Of a DNA stretch of 64,000 bases, positions 35,101-48,281 are shown piece after piece. Below the pieces are notes generated by a model that was not told where the DNA came from, did not search any database, and was given only the letters and a program-made list of their open reading frames with translations. Position numbers and translations under genes: made by a program. How positions within the stretch are numbered: the stretch's first letter is position 1; every line of letters starts with the position of its first letter. Source of the DNA: Allodiplogaster sudhausi (taxonomy: Eukaryota; Nematoda; Chromadorea; Rhabditida; Diplogasteridae); the NCBI GenBank assembly GCA_945643635.1, contig CALZFC010000005.1, forward strand, positions 8,332,501-8,396,500. The letters run 5' to 3'.

Positions 35101-37558
35101 AGTCTTCCTGATTTCACTTTCGTTATGACACAAAGAGCATTCATATTACTCAACCTGATCAGTTGTGAAGAGAGGAGATTAACAAACATTTTGTCACCGC
35201 CTCTCTTGTCCAGGCGAGACGAATACGCAGAGAATCCAAGAGTTGCAAGGAGATCTCGCACGCAGCAAGCAGTTCCTCCCTCACATGCAGAAGCGAGGCA
35301 TCAGCAAGTAAGAGCACTTTTCCTTCACTTTAGAACCGTAGTTTTACTTGTCTATTTCTCCTTACACTTTCCTCCCTGCTTTCAGACCGGAGGGAGTGGT
35401 CGAGTTCGTGACATCTGGCTCTCGTCTCCGTGTGTTCGTGCCCCGTGAGACGGTCCTCCTCACCTTCCTGCTCGGTGGAATCAACTGCCCCAAGGTGTGC
35501 TCATTCTCTTTTCTTTGTTTGTTTAAGAATCATTTCTCCTTAACATGAACGAGAATGAGTGTTATTCAGGGCGCCCGCTCCGGCCCGAATGGCCAGCCCA
35601 TGGGCACCAGTGAGCCATTCGCTGAGGAGGCAGCCAGATTCACTCGCAGACTCGTGCTGCAGCGAGAGGTTTGTTGGCCTATGAGATAGCCGTTGCCCCT
35701 CCAAAGAAGTGTTCTCGTTTTGCAGGTTGAGCTGGAGGTGGAAGGACTGGACAAGACGGGCTCCTTCATCGGATACCTCTTCGTGAAGCCCGACGAAGGA
35801 GGCCGCCCTCAGAACCTTTCTGAGCTCCTCCTCGAGAACGGTTTGTTTGTTCTACAAAGAATCTTCCCTTGAATCGAACCATCTTGAAATGTTGAAGATT
35901 GTCTTGTTGTGCAGGTCTGGCGACTCTCCACTTCACGGCGGAGAAGTCTGGCCACTACAACCATCTCCTTGCTGCGGAACAGCGCGCCAAGGCAGCCAAG
36001 TCTGTCATTTCCACTTTTGTGCTCTTTCTTTTATAATCTAACTATCAAGTTTCTAAAGTAACACTGTGATGTGACTTTAAAAGCAATGAAGAATAAATTT
36101 CCAGGCGCAACATCTGGTCGACTTACGTGGAGCCGGACGCGACTGCCGAGGCCGAGGAGGCAGCGGCGAATCAGAAGGCAGACCGAACCATCAACTACAA
36201 GAAGGTCGCTGTCACTGAAGTCCAGAAGGTTAGCGAGTTTACTGCTCTTCATTTAGAGTAGAAATGTGCTAGCAAGGTGTCAGTTTGTAATGTGCAACCT
36301 GTTCAGGGCTCGACTTCCTTCAAGTTTGCCGCGCAGGCCGTAGAGGATGGGCCTAAGCTGGAGAGGCTAATGGTCGAGCTCCGCTCTACCCTCGCTAGCA
36401 ATCCGCCACTCACTGGTTAGCAACTTGGCTGAGAAGAGCTCTACGTTTATTCTTTCATTCGTTTGTTAGAAGATTAGAGATGAGGCCTTTATCTTACAGG
36501 CTCGTTCACTGCGAAGCGCGGTGAATTGGTGGCCGCCCCGTTCTCTGCCGATGGCCAATGGTACCGCGCACGCGTTGAATCCATCAAGCATGGACAGGCC
36601 GATGTTCTCTTCGTCGACTATGGCAACGTCAGAGAGTCGAACCTTTCTTTGTCTCTCGCTATGAGATATCCTTGCTTCTTCTCTACCTCACGGCAGTATC
36701 CTTATTTCAGCGTGAATCACTGGACGCCAGCAAGCTGGCTCCCCTCCCCGCTGGAATGTCCTCCGTCCCTTCTGGGGCTCGGTTTGTCACTCATTAATAT
36801 GAATTCAATTTTGCTGCCCCATACCCACCTGGTTACCATATTCTATGATCTCCTCTGATTTCAGCGAATATGCCGTGGCACTTGCTTCTGTCCCCAACGA
36901 CCCGGACTACGCTTCTGCTTCCTACCGCGCACTCGAGCAGCTTCTCTTCTCTGTTCCTCACGTTGACATCAACGTCGAGTACCGTATCGCAGGTGCCGAG
37001 TATGTCCAGGTACACAACTCTCTCTCTCTTCTATCTTCCTCCCCCACTCTCTGTTCCCTCCTTCTTTATCTCTCTCGAGAGCACTTCATCTTTTTTCCAC
37101 TACTAATTGCCTTTTCGTTTAGGTGATTGCTGAGCTGAGCGGGCAGAAGATTGACGTTGGCAAGACCTTGGTAGAGGACGGGTTCGCACTCGCCGAGAAA
37201 CGCCGCGAGCAGCGCGTCAAGGCACTTGTCAGTCTCTCTCTTCCTTTCATTCTCCCCCCCCCCCCCATCTCTCCTCCACTCTCTCTCTCTCCTCCTTCTC
37301 TGTTTCGCTCTCTCCCCCTTTCCCTTCTTCCTTCTTCCCCTCTCCCTTCCCCCCTCTCTCTTTATCTCGTCACTCTTTCTCTCCCCTCTCTCTCTTTTTT
37401 TCTCCTCACCCCTCTCTCTTTCTCTCCCCCTCCCTCTCTCTCTTCTTCATGGTCGTCTTCCTTTGCAGGTGGATGAGTACGCCGAGGCCGAGAAGAAGGC
37501 TCGTCGTGAGCGTCGCAACATCTGGGAGTTCGGAGACTTCACCGGGAACGAAATCTAA
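32123..37558 (+). CDS. tsn-1: Tudor staphylococcal nuclease (Tudor-SN / SND1)
   Basis: Twenty-four exons join in frame to 918 residues, close to the 910 of human SND1: 32123-32218, 32316-32459, 32638-32761, 32896-32974, 33197-33368, 33604-33780, 33841-34001, 34160-34242, 34318-34414, 34506-34601, 34688-34757, 34868-35051, 35214-35307, 35386-35494, 35570-35668, 35726-35840, 35915-35999, 36105-36228, 36307-36415, 36500-36627, 36711-36781, 36865-37009, 37123-37227, 37469-37558. Four N-terminal SN repeats are seen, with family landmarks such as [28 protein letters not shown] and [18 protein letters not shown]. The Tudor domain (about 740-785) has GQWYRARVE and VDYGN, which form the aromatic cage for dimethylarginine. 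A split fifth SN domain follows, and the protein ends in [13 protein letters not shown]. The family acts in RISC-associated RNA decay, splicing and stress granules. An Ala/Pro-rich leader precedes SN1. The last intron is a long CT tract. The gene appears intact. Confidence 0.98.
37240..37465. repeat. Pyrimidine (CT) tract filling the last tsn-1 intron
   Basis: The intron 37228-37468 is almost pure C/T on the coding strand up to the TTTGCAG acceptor, including a poly-C run near 37255. It is an extreme polypyrimidine tract. Confidence 0.85.
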
Positions 37559-38714
37559 GCCGGTGTCTTCCCTTCTTCTCCTCCTTGGTGGTTTGCCCTT
37601 CCCCTGCAATCCTCCATATCATTCTCCTTCCCCGCATCCTGCTCCTTGCCTTTCTCCTCTCTCGTATTTTATTTATTTCTTTTCATTCCAATTCCTTGTC
37701 CCAGACTGCTTGTTTATTTCGTAATTCCTCCGGCTAGCGAAGACTTAGAAAAGTAGAGATGCAATTCTTTTCCTTGCTATTGGGATTCTTTCTGTTGAAT
37801 GCGGTGGCAATTGGTGATCTTTCTTGTTGATTGTGATTTATTGATTGATTTCCTTATCTCGATTCATGCGTCATCGCGAAACCATTGCCAGTGTTTAGCC
37901 ACCGCTCGCTTGTGCTTCTAGGATAGAATTCCTGCCGGCCCTTTTCCAACCCACTTTTTCCTTTATTTATTTCCCCACGACAGTTTGCACTCAAAGATTG
38001 CTCCAAGTTTTGGTTACATCAGAATGTATTTAAATGTTTGGTGGTATGGCTTATTATATGCTACAGAGCTGAATAATAAGAGCCTTTTTACATAACTTAA
38101 AAAAGAGTTTAGGAAGGGAAATCTCTTGTTATTCATGTGCATGTTATGATGTAAATTAAAGTGCTGGGGTTTACCCGCCCTTGTTTCGCCAGAGAGCTAT
38201 TTTATTGTTATTTCGGACTTATGCCCTGTTATATACGGTACGTGTTTGAATATTGTTTTATAAGCGTGATCAGAGGCATAAATTATAAGTCTCTTTTATC
38301 TGACATACAATATCAGATTGGCTGAAAACCTCTTGAAGTTGGGTGAAACAGCCCACGAGCGAAGCATTTTATTGGAGATGTGCACATTTCCTGCATTGAC
38401 TAATCAATCTCAATTTGGGACTGGATTTACCTCACCTATAGTAGAGGACACTGTAAAGGAACGTAAAGTGACCTATATACAAAAAGAAACTACCGAATTC
38501 ATATTAAAGCGACGACGAACATGATTTTTCATTTAGGACAAATTGCCACAACTTAAAGCCATGCATATGAAATAGAGAAAATGAAGCATTCTTATCATCG
38601 TTTCACATGAAATAGAGAGAGGCCGAATGGGGAGAGCGACTGTGAGTCAGCATTGGGTGGTGATCTGAAGATTGAATCATTATTTCAATTAAATCGTCAA
38701 GTAGTACGAAATGC
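37559..38714. other. tsn-1 3' flank and convergent intergenic DNA
   Basis: This is the 3'UTR of tsn-1 (CT-rich at first, then AT-rich) meeting the 3' end of the minus-strand E2F gene, so the two genes are convergent. An AT-rich 68-codon ORF at 38318-38524 has no recognisable motif and was not accepted as a gene. Confidence 0.5.
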
Positions 38715-41700
38715 TTAAAGACACAAATGTTCCAACCGTTTAGCGGGTAAGCTTTGATCTCCGGCGTCGGGCTGCTCTCGTTTCACGACACGGAAAAGAG
38801 AACTTCCGCGGTGCTCGAGAAGGCCGAAGTTAAAGCCGGAAGAGGAGGAAGGCGCAGTGTTCTCGTCTGCACCCTCTGCGGGGACGGCAAAGCGGTCCAG
38901 GATAGAGGGGGGCGGAGGAGGCTTCTGAACTGGAGAGGAGCGGACTCCCAGGATGCGCTTGATCGAGTATTTCGGAGTACGCTGCTTGGGCACCGGTGGA
39001 GGCGCCCCACGAGGAGAAGTCGCTGTCATCTGAGAGAAAGAGAAGAGAGAGAGAGGAGAGAGAGACAGAGTGAAAGAGAGAGAGAGACAGAGGGTGATAG
39101 AGTGAGAGAGAGTGTGTGTGTGTGAGAGAGAGAAAGAAAGACAGTAGACTGGGGTCCAACCTGTAAAGGAGCAAGAACCCGCCGAACAGCGCTGCTTGGT
39201 GAGGCATTTTCCGAAAGTGCGGAGGCAGTTGATTGAGAGGAGAAGGACTGGAATTGCAAAGAAGTATGAACAAGAAGAATGAGCCATGTAAAGGATGTCG
39301 CATACAGTCCCGCCCAGGATCTTGGTACCAAGGACGCGTCGGACGAGTCGGACGCGTCCAAATGCATCCTCGTTCATAACTATTGTTCTAGGAAAAACTA
39401 AAATATTTTAAATGGTACATTAGGTTGCTTATAGAGAGTGGGTGCTACTATTAAAAAATCGATAATTTCTAATCATTTGATAAGGAGTTATCAGTTTTTG
39501 CCTATAAAAAATTTAATTTCAAATATTTTTAAACGAAATTTCTCCTGTACCATTATTTTGTCTCTACACACATCCCCAAATAATAAAATTAAAGATTGTA
39601 TCATTGATAACGGAAATCGATAAATGAGAACTTATCACGCATGTTCATATGATGTAAAGATTCGCCTTACGATTCTGAATCGAATTCTGTAATCAGTTTT
39701 CAACAGAATGTGCCGGTTAACAATGTATTTTTGATTGTGTGTACTTTGCAAGACTTTCTTCAGAAAGAACATGGGCAGGGAGGCCTAGCAGGCCGAGGGG
39801 GCGGGGCCTAACCCTTTTTTCTCTGCCTGTGCTATTTCGCTACCTCAAACTTGGGTAATTAAACCGAAGACGAAAAAGGAGCGCGCTACATTTCTGAGTA
39901 TCAATGATAGCGCAGCAACCTAGATTTGGACGCATCATACCGAGCCAAAATTTTGACAAAGACCAAGACAATGAGGAATCCTGAAGAAAGACTTGCAAAG
40001 TACACACAATCAAAAATGTTGTTATCCGGCACTTTCTGTTGAAAACTGATTACACAATTAGATTCAGAATCGTAAGGCGAATCTTTACATCATATGAAAA
40101 TGCGTGATAAGTTCTCATTTATCGATTTCCGTTATCAATGACACAATCTTTAATTTTATTATTTGGGGATGTGTGTAGAGACAAAATAATGGTACAGTAG
40201 AAATTTCGTTTAAAAATATTTGAAATTAAATGTTTTATAGGCAAAAACTGATAACTCCTTATCAAATGATTAGAAATTATCGATTTTTTAATAGTAGCAC
40301 CCGCTCTCTATAAGCAATCTAATGTACCATTTAAAATATTTTAGTTTTTCCTAGAACAATAGTTATGAACGAGGATGCATTTGGACGCGTCCGACTCGTC
40401 CGACGCGTCCTTGGTACCAAGATCCTGGGCGGGACTGTATGTACCTAATATTATAGAGATAAGTAAATCAGGAGAGATTAGTTAGCACCTTCAACTTCTA
40501 TGCAGTACAGTTATTAACTTGACTGACCGATTGCATTGTCTGAAGCTGTCGCTGAGGAGTGGGCGTCACGATTTGACTGGAATTCTGGCGGGGAGACGGT
40601 CGTTGAACGAGTACGGTAGCCCCACCCGAGGAGGAACTGCGGAAGCCAATCGCAGTCCATGGATTCTGTAATGTTTATATTCCCGTTTCTCTTACTAAAT
40701 TCTATTCTTTTTTCAACTTGCTGTTAAACGATTGCGGTAATCGGCCCTTGTTAGATCTCCAGTATCTCTCTCAATACCTCTCGTTCTCTCTCAGTGTTTC
40801 TCTCACTCTCTCTCTCCCTTTCTTGTTATCTCTCACCGATCGTGGCAGTACAAAGGCAGTGTTCGCAGCCGCGAGAGGGCTTGTTGGAATAGAGGAACTG
40901 GACGAAGGGGGCCGGAGTGGCCAGAGGAGCCCACCGGCGGCGAGTCCCGCGTTGCCAGGGAAGCCACCCGAGCTGTTTCCGGCCTCGTTCTCCACCATCA
41001 CGCGGCGCTGAAGAATTACACAATTCCTTCATGATCCGTCTCTGTTTATCAATACTGTTTTCATTGTCCTACATCTATTTTCAGAATCTCTCAATATGTA
41101 CATACATATTTTAACTACTCCTCCTGTCACAGTTTGATTCTGTTCTCCCTCTCTCTTATCCTCGCTCTTCCCCTCCATCCTTTCCCTCTCTTCCCTCCAA
41201 ATCCTCCCTCCTCTCTAGTCTCTTCCCCTCCATCCTTTCATTCTCCTCGCTCTCCATCTTCTCCCCTCCTAACCTTGCCAGAGGGTGAGAGTGGAATGAC
41301 GAATGAGAGTCGCTCCCTGACGAGTCTCTCCCTCTCGGCCGCGTTCGCCAGCTCCATCATCATGTTTTCGGCTGCAGAAGTGGAAGGAGACGCCTCTGAC
41401 CTGCTGGCAATAATCAGTCTTCCTTACAGTCTGGCAGCTCAAAATTATATTTCCAAAATATCCTAGATCCTAATAAATATGATCATATTGACGGAAAGAA
41501 GATGAAGATTAACTATCGATAAATCTGATTCAGAATCTCGGCATACGAAAGAAGCCGAGATTTCCTGTTGCGCGTTCACCCTCACCTACAGCTAATGGCG
41601 TCCTTGGAATGAGAGTAGAGTGCGCGAAGAGAGAACGAGAGAGAGAGAGAGGGAGAGAGAGAGAGTGAGAGGGAGAGAGAGAGTGAGAGGGATGAAGAGG

Positions 41701-44037
41701 GAGAGAGAAGTAGACCGGGAGCTGATTGATGAGATGAATGGATTACGCAATCAGAGGACTGAGTCCGCGAGAAGAACATTTGCTTACGGACGATGAAGTT
41801 CCGATAAGAAAGAGTATTGAAGAGAGAAATTAATCAGAAGAGAGCCTACAAATAAAGTGATTGAGAGAGAAAGAGAGAGAGAGATAGAGAAAGAGAGATA
41901 GGGAGAAGAAATACAGGAGAGCAAGTTAAGTAGTGCGAAAATGCGATAGAATCATGGGGGAATGAGAGCCGAGAACGTTAGAAGTAAAAAAAAACCAATT
42001 AGAAATATGCATCCATGAATAGACAAGACTACTATCACTTTTGTGAGATAGAAAAAAAGCCTTACTCATCAGAAGGATCTCTTGCTAAACTCTGATTCAT
42101 TATATATGCAATCAAAACTGAGGGGGAGAGGGAGAGAGTAAGAGTGAAAACAGAGAAAGAGGAATAAAGGAAAAGAGAACGAACTTGATGCGGGAGATCT
42201 TGGAAGCTGCGCCTTGCTTGCTAAGAGCGGCATCGCTGAGACTTGCTTCGCTCTTGCTTCTGAAAACAGGAACCGTTGATTGGGACTACATGACATCATT
42301 CGCTGTCGCTATCACCATTGTCTCCATTTCCTTCTCTCTATCGATGATATCTTGTATACTCTCATTTCACATCTAACCTCTTGGAGAGTGAAGCAGTAGT
42401 TCTTTCCCGAATGCACTCATTCATGTGTCTTCGCGGAACGAGAAGCATCTCTTCCAGTCTCTCCTCGGACAGCAGACCGTTCTCTACAAAATAAAATTGT
42501 CACTTAGAATATGACTATAATTTTTCTCATTCTATTTTGATTACTTGAAGCACAATCAGCAATTAGCGAAGAAAGAAAAAAAGAAACCGTCGGGTTCCGG
42601 CCCGCTGTAGATGAAGAGCGGGATCTTCTTCGTTCCAAATAAGTAGTGAACCTTCTTGATGATGCCCATGGCCACGAGGACGTTCGCGATGTCGTAGAGA
42701 CGGCGGCAGCGACCTGGGAAAACAGGATTTTCCTCTTTTAGAATTCTTTTTCTAAATTTGTTATTTTTGTAAATAATGATAGTTCATAGATAGGCGTTGC
42801 CTTACCGCGACTAGGCGGGTCGAATCCTTCCCTCTCTGGATCCTTGATGAGTACGGTACTCGCTACGTCGAGGCTCACCCGCCGCTTGTCTTGCTGAATT
42901 TTGGTATTCCCTTATTCTGTTTACAGTACTCCGAATTCTTAACGAATTTCAATACCGGATTTGCGAGCAGCACCATAATGAATCGTCGGCAAAGCATTGC
43001 AAGCGAATTTCGCGTGTTTGCACGTGGATCGACTGCGAGACGCGTTGCGGCTGCGTCCCTGCCGGAGGAGGTGGAAGGGGAAGAAGTGGCAGGGACAGTA
43101 GGAGGAAGGATACGAGAGGAGGCAAGGAAAGGAGACGTAACTGGGGAGCCAGTGGTGTAGGGAGATGAGGAAGAAGATGCGGATGGACAGGCGGAGTCGA
43201 CAAGGGTTCCTGCGCATGAGAGAGTGAGAGAGGGTGAGATATGAAGAGGGAGAGAATAAGAGAGAGGGAGAGAGTAAGAGAGAAAGAGAGGTGAGTGAGA
43301 TATGAACAGGAGAGGGAGAGAGAGAGAGAGAGTAAGAGAGAAGTTAGTGAGATATGAAGAGAGCGAGAGAGTGGGAGAGAGAAACAGAAAGAGGATAAAT
43401 GTATTTATAAAATGTATTTATAAAAGACTTGCGTACCAACGAGATCCTTCCGCCGTGCCCCAGGCGAGAGGTCAACAAAGGAGCACATTGCCTGCTCCAC
43501 TCGGAGGATACGAGAAGGAAGATTCTCGTCAATTGCCTCCCTCTGAAAAGATGAAGCCGAGCTATGGATGTTCCTCACTAATCTATTCCTGATTTTACTA
43601 CTTGTACACAATCTAAATATACATTTAATCTGAGTATCTCTTCGGAAATGCCTTTCATATTCACAAATATAAAACCACATTAATGTGAGTTTGGCTTCCG
43701 ACGCGAGGCAATGATAAGTGTCCTTTGTTGTGCGCGAATCTACCATATCTCTTCTTCTCTAGCCACTCTCTCTTCCTTCCTCACTCCCTCGCTCGAGCAA
43801 AACAGTGGAGTGCGCACGTGCTGCTGGATCTCTAGCACCACGGCGACCCCTCGGGGTTGCGCAACCGTAGTCGAGAGGGTCAAGAGAGGGGAGAGAGAGT
43901 GCGGAGAGTGGAGAGACGCAGATGGGAGAGGGGAAGGCGCGGAAAAGGAAGGCCGCGATGGCTGCTCTCGACGGAATGGACGACGGTTACACAGCAGGGA
44001 AGAAGAGGGCGCAAATGGTGCCCCTTGGAAGACTGTT

Positions 44038-44078
<41 letters not shown>

Positions 44079-44082
44079 AAGG

Positions 44083-44113
<31 letters not shown>

Positions 44114-45621
44114 TGGAGAGGAAAATGAAGTCCAGCGAGTGCGCCAAGGAGGATGAGTTGCGCCATTTGAGGAATACACATCGAGGATGATGCCCATCGT
44201 CCATCACACAAAGTATCTATTATTGCCTATGCATGCACTTGGCAAAGTAGAAAGAAGCAAGCGAGAATAAGTGGTGGTTATGGCGAGAGATGCGAATCCG
44301 AACCTGTAGCTGATGCATAAGTCTGGGCAGATGCCCCAATCCGTGCCATGCGTAGTAACTCTTGTTCATCTTCGACATGGCATCGAGTGCCTCCATCACA
44401 TTCACAATGTCGTAGATCCGACGCTTCTCTACTTCTAAAGAAAACTATGCTCGCTTGTAAACGTGATGAATCAAGGTTTCTAGTTGTGTGCGTGTTTTTG
44501 TTCTCTTATTTAAAATATACTTACTCATTTTCTGAGCGACTGTCTCGAGATGCACGGAATTGCTGGGCGCCCCTGCCGTCTCTGCCTTCATGGCTGCCAG
44601 GAATCGCTGGCAGAGCAGTCCGAGACTCTTTTCCTTCCGACTGCCTGCGGCTGCTCCGCCCCCCTTCCCTCTCGAGCCACTTGGCACGTTGCCCTCCTCA
44701 AAGTCGTCGACTTCGGAGTCGGATGCCGGTTCGATGACGTCATCTCCAGAAGTGGCCCCCCTTCCATTCTCTGCTTGGAGAGGAGAGTCGAAGGCGCCTG
44801 CAAGAGAATGAGAGATGGAATAGGATGCACTTCTTGCATGTTTGCAAGTCAAATCGGTCAGCGAAATGCTTTCAGGGAATCTCGAACTCGGCGGAGATGA
44901 GTGGCAGAGATAAGAAGGGCGATGTTGGCGCACGATTAAAAGAGAGAGAGCACCGCGGGTTCTGCCTGCTACTGACATTGCAGGCAAATAAAGATTGTAC
45001 CCACATCAACAAGAATCTCCACTTCGCGCCCTTCTGTCATTCCTTTCTCGATCTCCTTCTCTCTCGCTCCTCTCTCTCTCATTCTCTCTCTCATACTTTC
45101 CACCACAGTTCCAGGGTCTCCGAAATCTTTGCTCTATGTCAAGCGGTTAAACGTTGACTGTGTGCTTCTTATGGTTACTCTTCTTCCCTCTTTCCCTTCA
45201 CTGGTTCAGTTTCTTCCTTTCTCTCCACTTCACTCGCTATAGCTTGATGGATGAAAAGCGGCAGACCTTTTGAGCTTTGACCGGCTGAAGATTGAGAGAA
45301 GAGAGAAGGAGAGCGTAGAGTGGAGTTGGATGGATGGAGTTGGCCTTCTGCCTCTTCTTCTTCTTCCTTCTTCAGAGGTGGCATCACAAGTTCCTCCCCA
45401 TCTTCATCTCTGCAACAGTTTCGACCACTTACCATAACTATCTTATTCTTTGCGCAATCACAGAATAGGTCAATGAATGAATCATCGAGAGAAGGGATCT
45501 CAAGTAAAGGGCATTCTCGCTACCGTACCCATCGACGTTGATGAACACGTCGTCTGGCGGAGCGTACTTCTGACTCGGCACCGCCGACGGCAACACGTAC
45601 CCGTGATCCATCATACCCGAA
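38715..45621 (-). CDS. efl-3: Atypical E2F (E2F7/8 type, EFL-3-like) with two DNA-binding domains
   Basis: Minus-strand exons in frame: 45621-45524, 45407-45267, 44797-44525, 44434-44304, 43542-43437, 43209-42956, 42893-42806, 42713-42588, 42483-42378, 42259-42185, 41400-41274, 41007-40837, 40665-40528, 39247-39161, 39029-38715 (stop). The first winged helix spans 44797-44304: SRKEKSLGLLCQRFL ... VEKRRIYDIVNVMEAL ... YYAWHGLGHLPRLMHQL. The second spans 43209-42588: RNSLAMLCRRF ... RRVSLDVASTVLI ... CRRLYDIANVLVAMGIIKKVH ... IPLFIYSGP. Both carry the RRxYDI(V/A)NV recognition helix. Two tandem domains and no DP-dimerisation or Rb-binding region define the E2F7/8 group, which represses E2F targets without DP in the nucleus. 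The C-terminal third is Ser/Pro-rich and disordered, ending KRLEHLCL. The intron 39248-40527 hosts a foldback element. N-terminal exons probably continue at 48.2 and 51.7 kb. Confidence 0.93.
39305..40437. mobile_element. 1.13-kb foldback element with TA duplication (Tc1/mariner-like MITE)
   Basis: The left arm 39305-39763 is repeated as a near-identical reverse complement at 39981-40437 (about 458 bp each), with a 217-bp unique loop. The ends read CAGTCCCGCCCAGGATC and are bordered by TA on both sides (39303-39304, 40438-40439), as expected for Tc1/mariner integration. No transposase ORF is present. It lies wholly inside the E2F intron 39248-40527. The arms differ at only a few positions, for example TCATGTTC missing in one, so the insertion or homogenisation is recent. 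Confidence 0.88.
43215..43395. repeat. (GA)n array in an E2F intron
   Basis: Interrupted GAGA array with a recurring GTGAGATATGAA motif (three times), filling the intron 43210-43436. It is CT-rich on the coding strand next to the acceptor at 43210. Confidence 0.8.
44035..44115. repeat. (GA)n microsatellite in an E2F intron
   Basis: Near-pure GAGA run in the intron 43543-44303. The open frames on both strands around it (Arg/Glu and Ser/Leu) are products of the repeat. Confidence 0.85.
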
Positions 45622-47835
45622 CTGAAAGCTCTCATTTATCAATCGCTGATATCTTAATGAAGAGAACAAGATGCATATGCGATTGAAAACAATAAATGTA
45701 CATATGTATGTGTACAATAGAATATATATTGTCTCAGACATTGTTGCAAAAATACCTATAGCCTTGGGGAGAAGAAAGAGATGCAGAGATAGATCGAGAG
45801 AAAGGAGACTCACACTCGCTGCACCCTACGAATGCGAAAAGCGCGCCAAATTTGGACGCCGCGTGGCGGCTGAGCAGGCGCGAGAGTGTGTAGCGGGCGG
45901 AGAGTGGCAGAGATGCAGAGAGACGCTGCGGGCACGATTGTGGGAAGGGTGAGGAAGGAGAGGGAATGTGAGAGAGATGTAGTGAAAGGCAGAGAGGAGA
46001 GAGAGAGAGATTAGAGAGATTAGAGAGATTGCGAGAGAGAGAAAGAGCAAAGATAGAAAGGAGAATTGAAAAAAGAAGTGGTTGAAAAGCGGCAGAATGG
46101 AGACCTCGTAACTGTCTAGTAGACGGCTTAGTACGGTTTCTACACGTCAGTCGTAAAAGACTCATTTATGTATGGGGAGTGATAAGGAGAGGACGCTGAT
46201 TACTGCGCACTGATTGGCAGGCAGAAGCAGCGATAAGGGGAGATGAAGCGGGAACTAGGAAAGAACACGAGTGGCTAGTAAAGAAATAGGGAGAAACGAG
46301 AGGAAGAGAGAAGAGAGGGGGGGAGATGAAGAAGGGGAAGGGGAGCGAGGACCTGAGGGAGGGTGCGTTGCTGCAGCTGCTAGGCGCGAGAGCTGCCCGC
46401 GCACTGTTGACCTGTGGCGACCTCTCGCAGATGGCAAGGAGGAAGAGAGAGAGGGGAGAGAAGAAGAATGAGGGAGAGCAGAGAGAGTCAGACGGTCAGA
46501 GAGGGAGGAACAGGGAGACGGAAGCATGGCGAATGAAGAGAGAACGAACGTAGGGAATATGACAAAGAGACAAAGAAAGTTTAGTATAACAATGAGGAGA
46601 ACGGTAAGTACATATGTATTCGAAGAATAAGTTTACTATCATTGTTCGAAGGAGAAGCAACTTGTTGAAAATAATTTTTTGCCATAATTTTCATGTAATC
46701 GTGAAAAATTGCAGCATAGAGAGTTTATGGTTAGGTAGGCCTCAGGGATGGGGGGGGGAGTCCGCGAGAATCGTGCTGGCCTCTCACCACTAGGGTGGTA
46801 GAGAGAGAGCTGGAGTAAGGAAAGATGTGGGAGGAGCTTGGGGAGAAGAAGTTAGACAGGAAAGAATGAGAGGCGGAACATAGGGTAGAGATGGAAGGGG
46901 AGGATATGTAGATTGCATGTTCGGAACTGTGTTATCAACTACATATCATCTCCAACGATCAAAGCAGCCGGAAGAGTAACTGGATATAGAGAAATTACAT
47001 AGATACATGGACTGTTTTTTAATTGAGAATAGCCTATTTACATTGAATCCGACATAAATCACCATGTCCTGAATGATTGGGTTGCTCACCGAGAAGTACT
47101 ACATGCTGAAGATGATATCAGCCGGATTTGGGCACTACATTTTACCTTCTAAAGTAGATCTTGTAAAGAAAAAAAATGAGTAAAAACGATACGCTCAATC
47201 AGGATGAGATGCGGAGAATTCTACCTCGAATATCTCAATCAGAAAAGGGCTGTAAACGTCAGAAGGGATGACATTCTCCGTCTGATTAGTGTGATGGGAG
47301 AGGCCCTTTCTGTGCTCTCCCCTGAATGCCCTTCCTTTCCTTCTCAGACTCTTCTCCCTTGGCAGGCTGTGCATTTTGGCGCGTTCTTTCCTGCTCTCTT
47401 TCTCTGGCTCTCTCTTTCCCACACACTCACTCGCTTCTTCTTGGCTTGCGGTCATGGCTGGCGCGCTACTCGACCTTTCCCTGGCAGTCATCAGTCGGTG
47501 TCCACCATGCAGAGAGTGCACGGAAATTGAAGAGATTCCAGACGACAGAGAGAAAAAGACAGGAGAGTGTGAGAGACACGACAGAGACAGAGAAAGAGAG
47601 AGAATGAGAGAGAAGAGAGCTGGCTGCGTCATTCGAGCTGAAGATGCGAGGAGGAGAGGCACTCTCTTCCGGTGAGTGATGCCACGAGATGGGTTGGTCA
47701 GGGTGGGAAAGGAAGAAGTTAAGGAGAGAGAGAAGAGACAGAAAAAGATGCAGAGATAGAGGACGAAGAAGTTTTAATTGTAGGAGTGTGAGAAAGAGAG
47801 GCTGAGAAAGAGAACAGTTGAGATTGGGAGAGATT

Positions 47836-47883
<48 letters not shown>

Positions 47884-48208
47884 AAGAGAGAAGAATCTTA
47901 GAGGTGCTCCGTTCATTTCAAACAACGCGTGGTTCACGGGCTAACAACACCCTTCGCAGCCTTTCATTTAACCATGTCAAGCCCGTAATTATGCCTTGCG
48001 TGAGTAATGAAATCTTCCAAGTCTTGGAGAATTTTTCAAATCGCAGAATCCATACCTACAGGTGAACTGGTTGAGAGAGATTTGGATTTCTTATGGTTAA
48101 AGAGGTTAAGGGGAGAGAAAGATAAATTTACTTCAACTATGTATGAAAATATGTGCATGATTTCCCAATAATATCGCCCTGCTACTAGCAATTCAAACGA
48201 ATGCTTAC

Positions 48209-48281
48209 CAGATCTTTTCCGTTTTTTCGAACCTGTCGCTCTTCTCAAAATAGCGAACACGGATGGGCGCGGGATGAACGC
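48209..48281 (-). other. efl-3: Probable upstream coding exon of the E2F gene
   Basis: The segment is flanked by a TAACAG acceptor and a gtaagc donor and reads VHPAPIRVRYFEKSDRFEK in the open frame. Its exit phase (2) fits the entry of the certain exon at 45621, and its entry phase (1) fits the exit of the candidate exon at 51685-51805. Strong codon bias supports it. Membership in this gene rests on phase and orientation only. Confidence 0.45.

Noticed and set aside
38318..38524. 68-codon ORF downstream of tsn-1
   Set aside because: AT-rich codons unlike the certain genes, no recognisable motif and no splice context.
41586..41602. 17-nt micro-exon in the E2F gene
   Set aside because: It has splice-like borders, but its phases break the frame. 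Direct joining of 42185 to 41400 is in frame.
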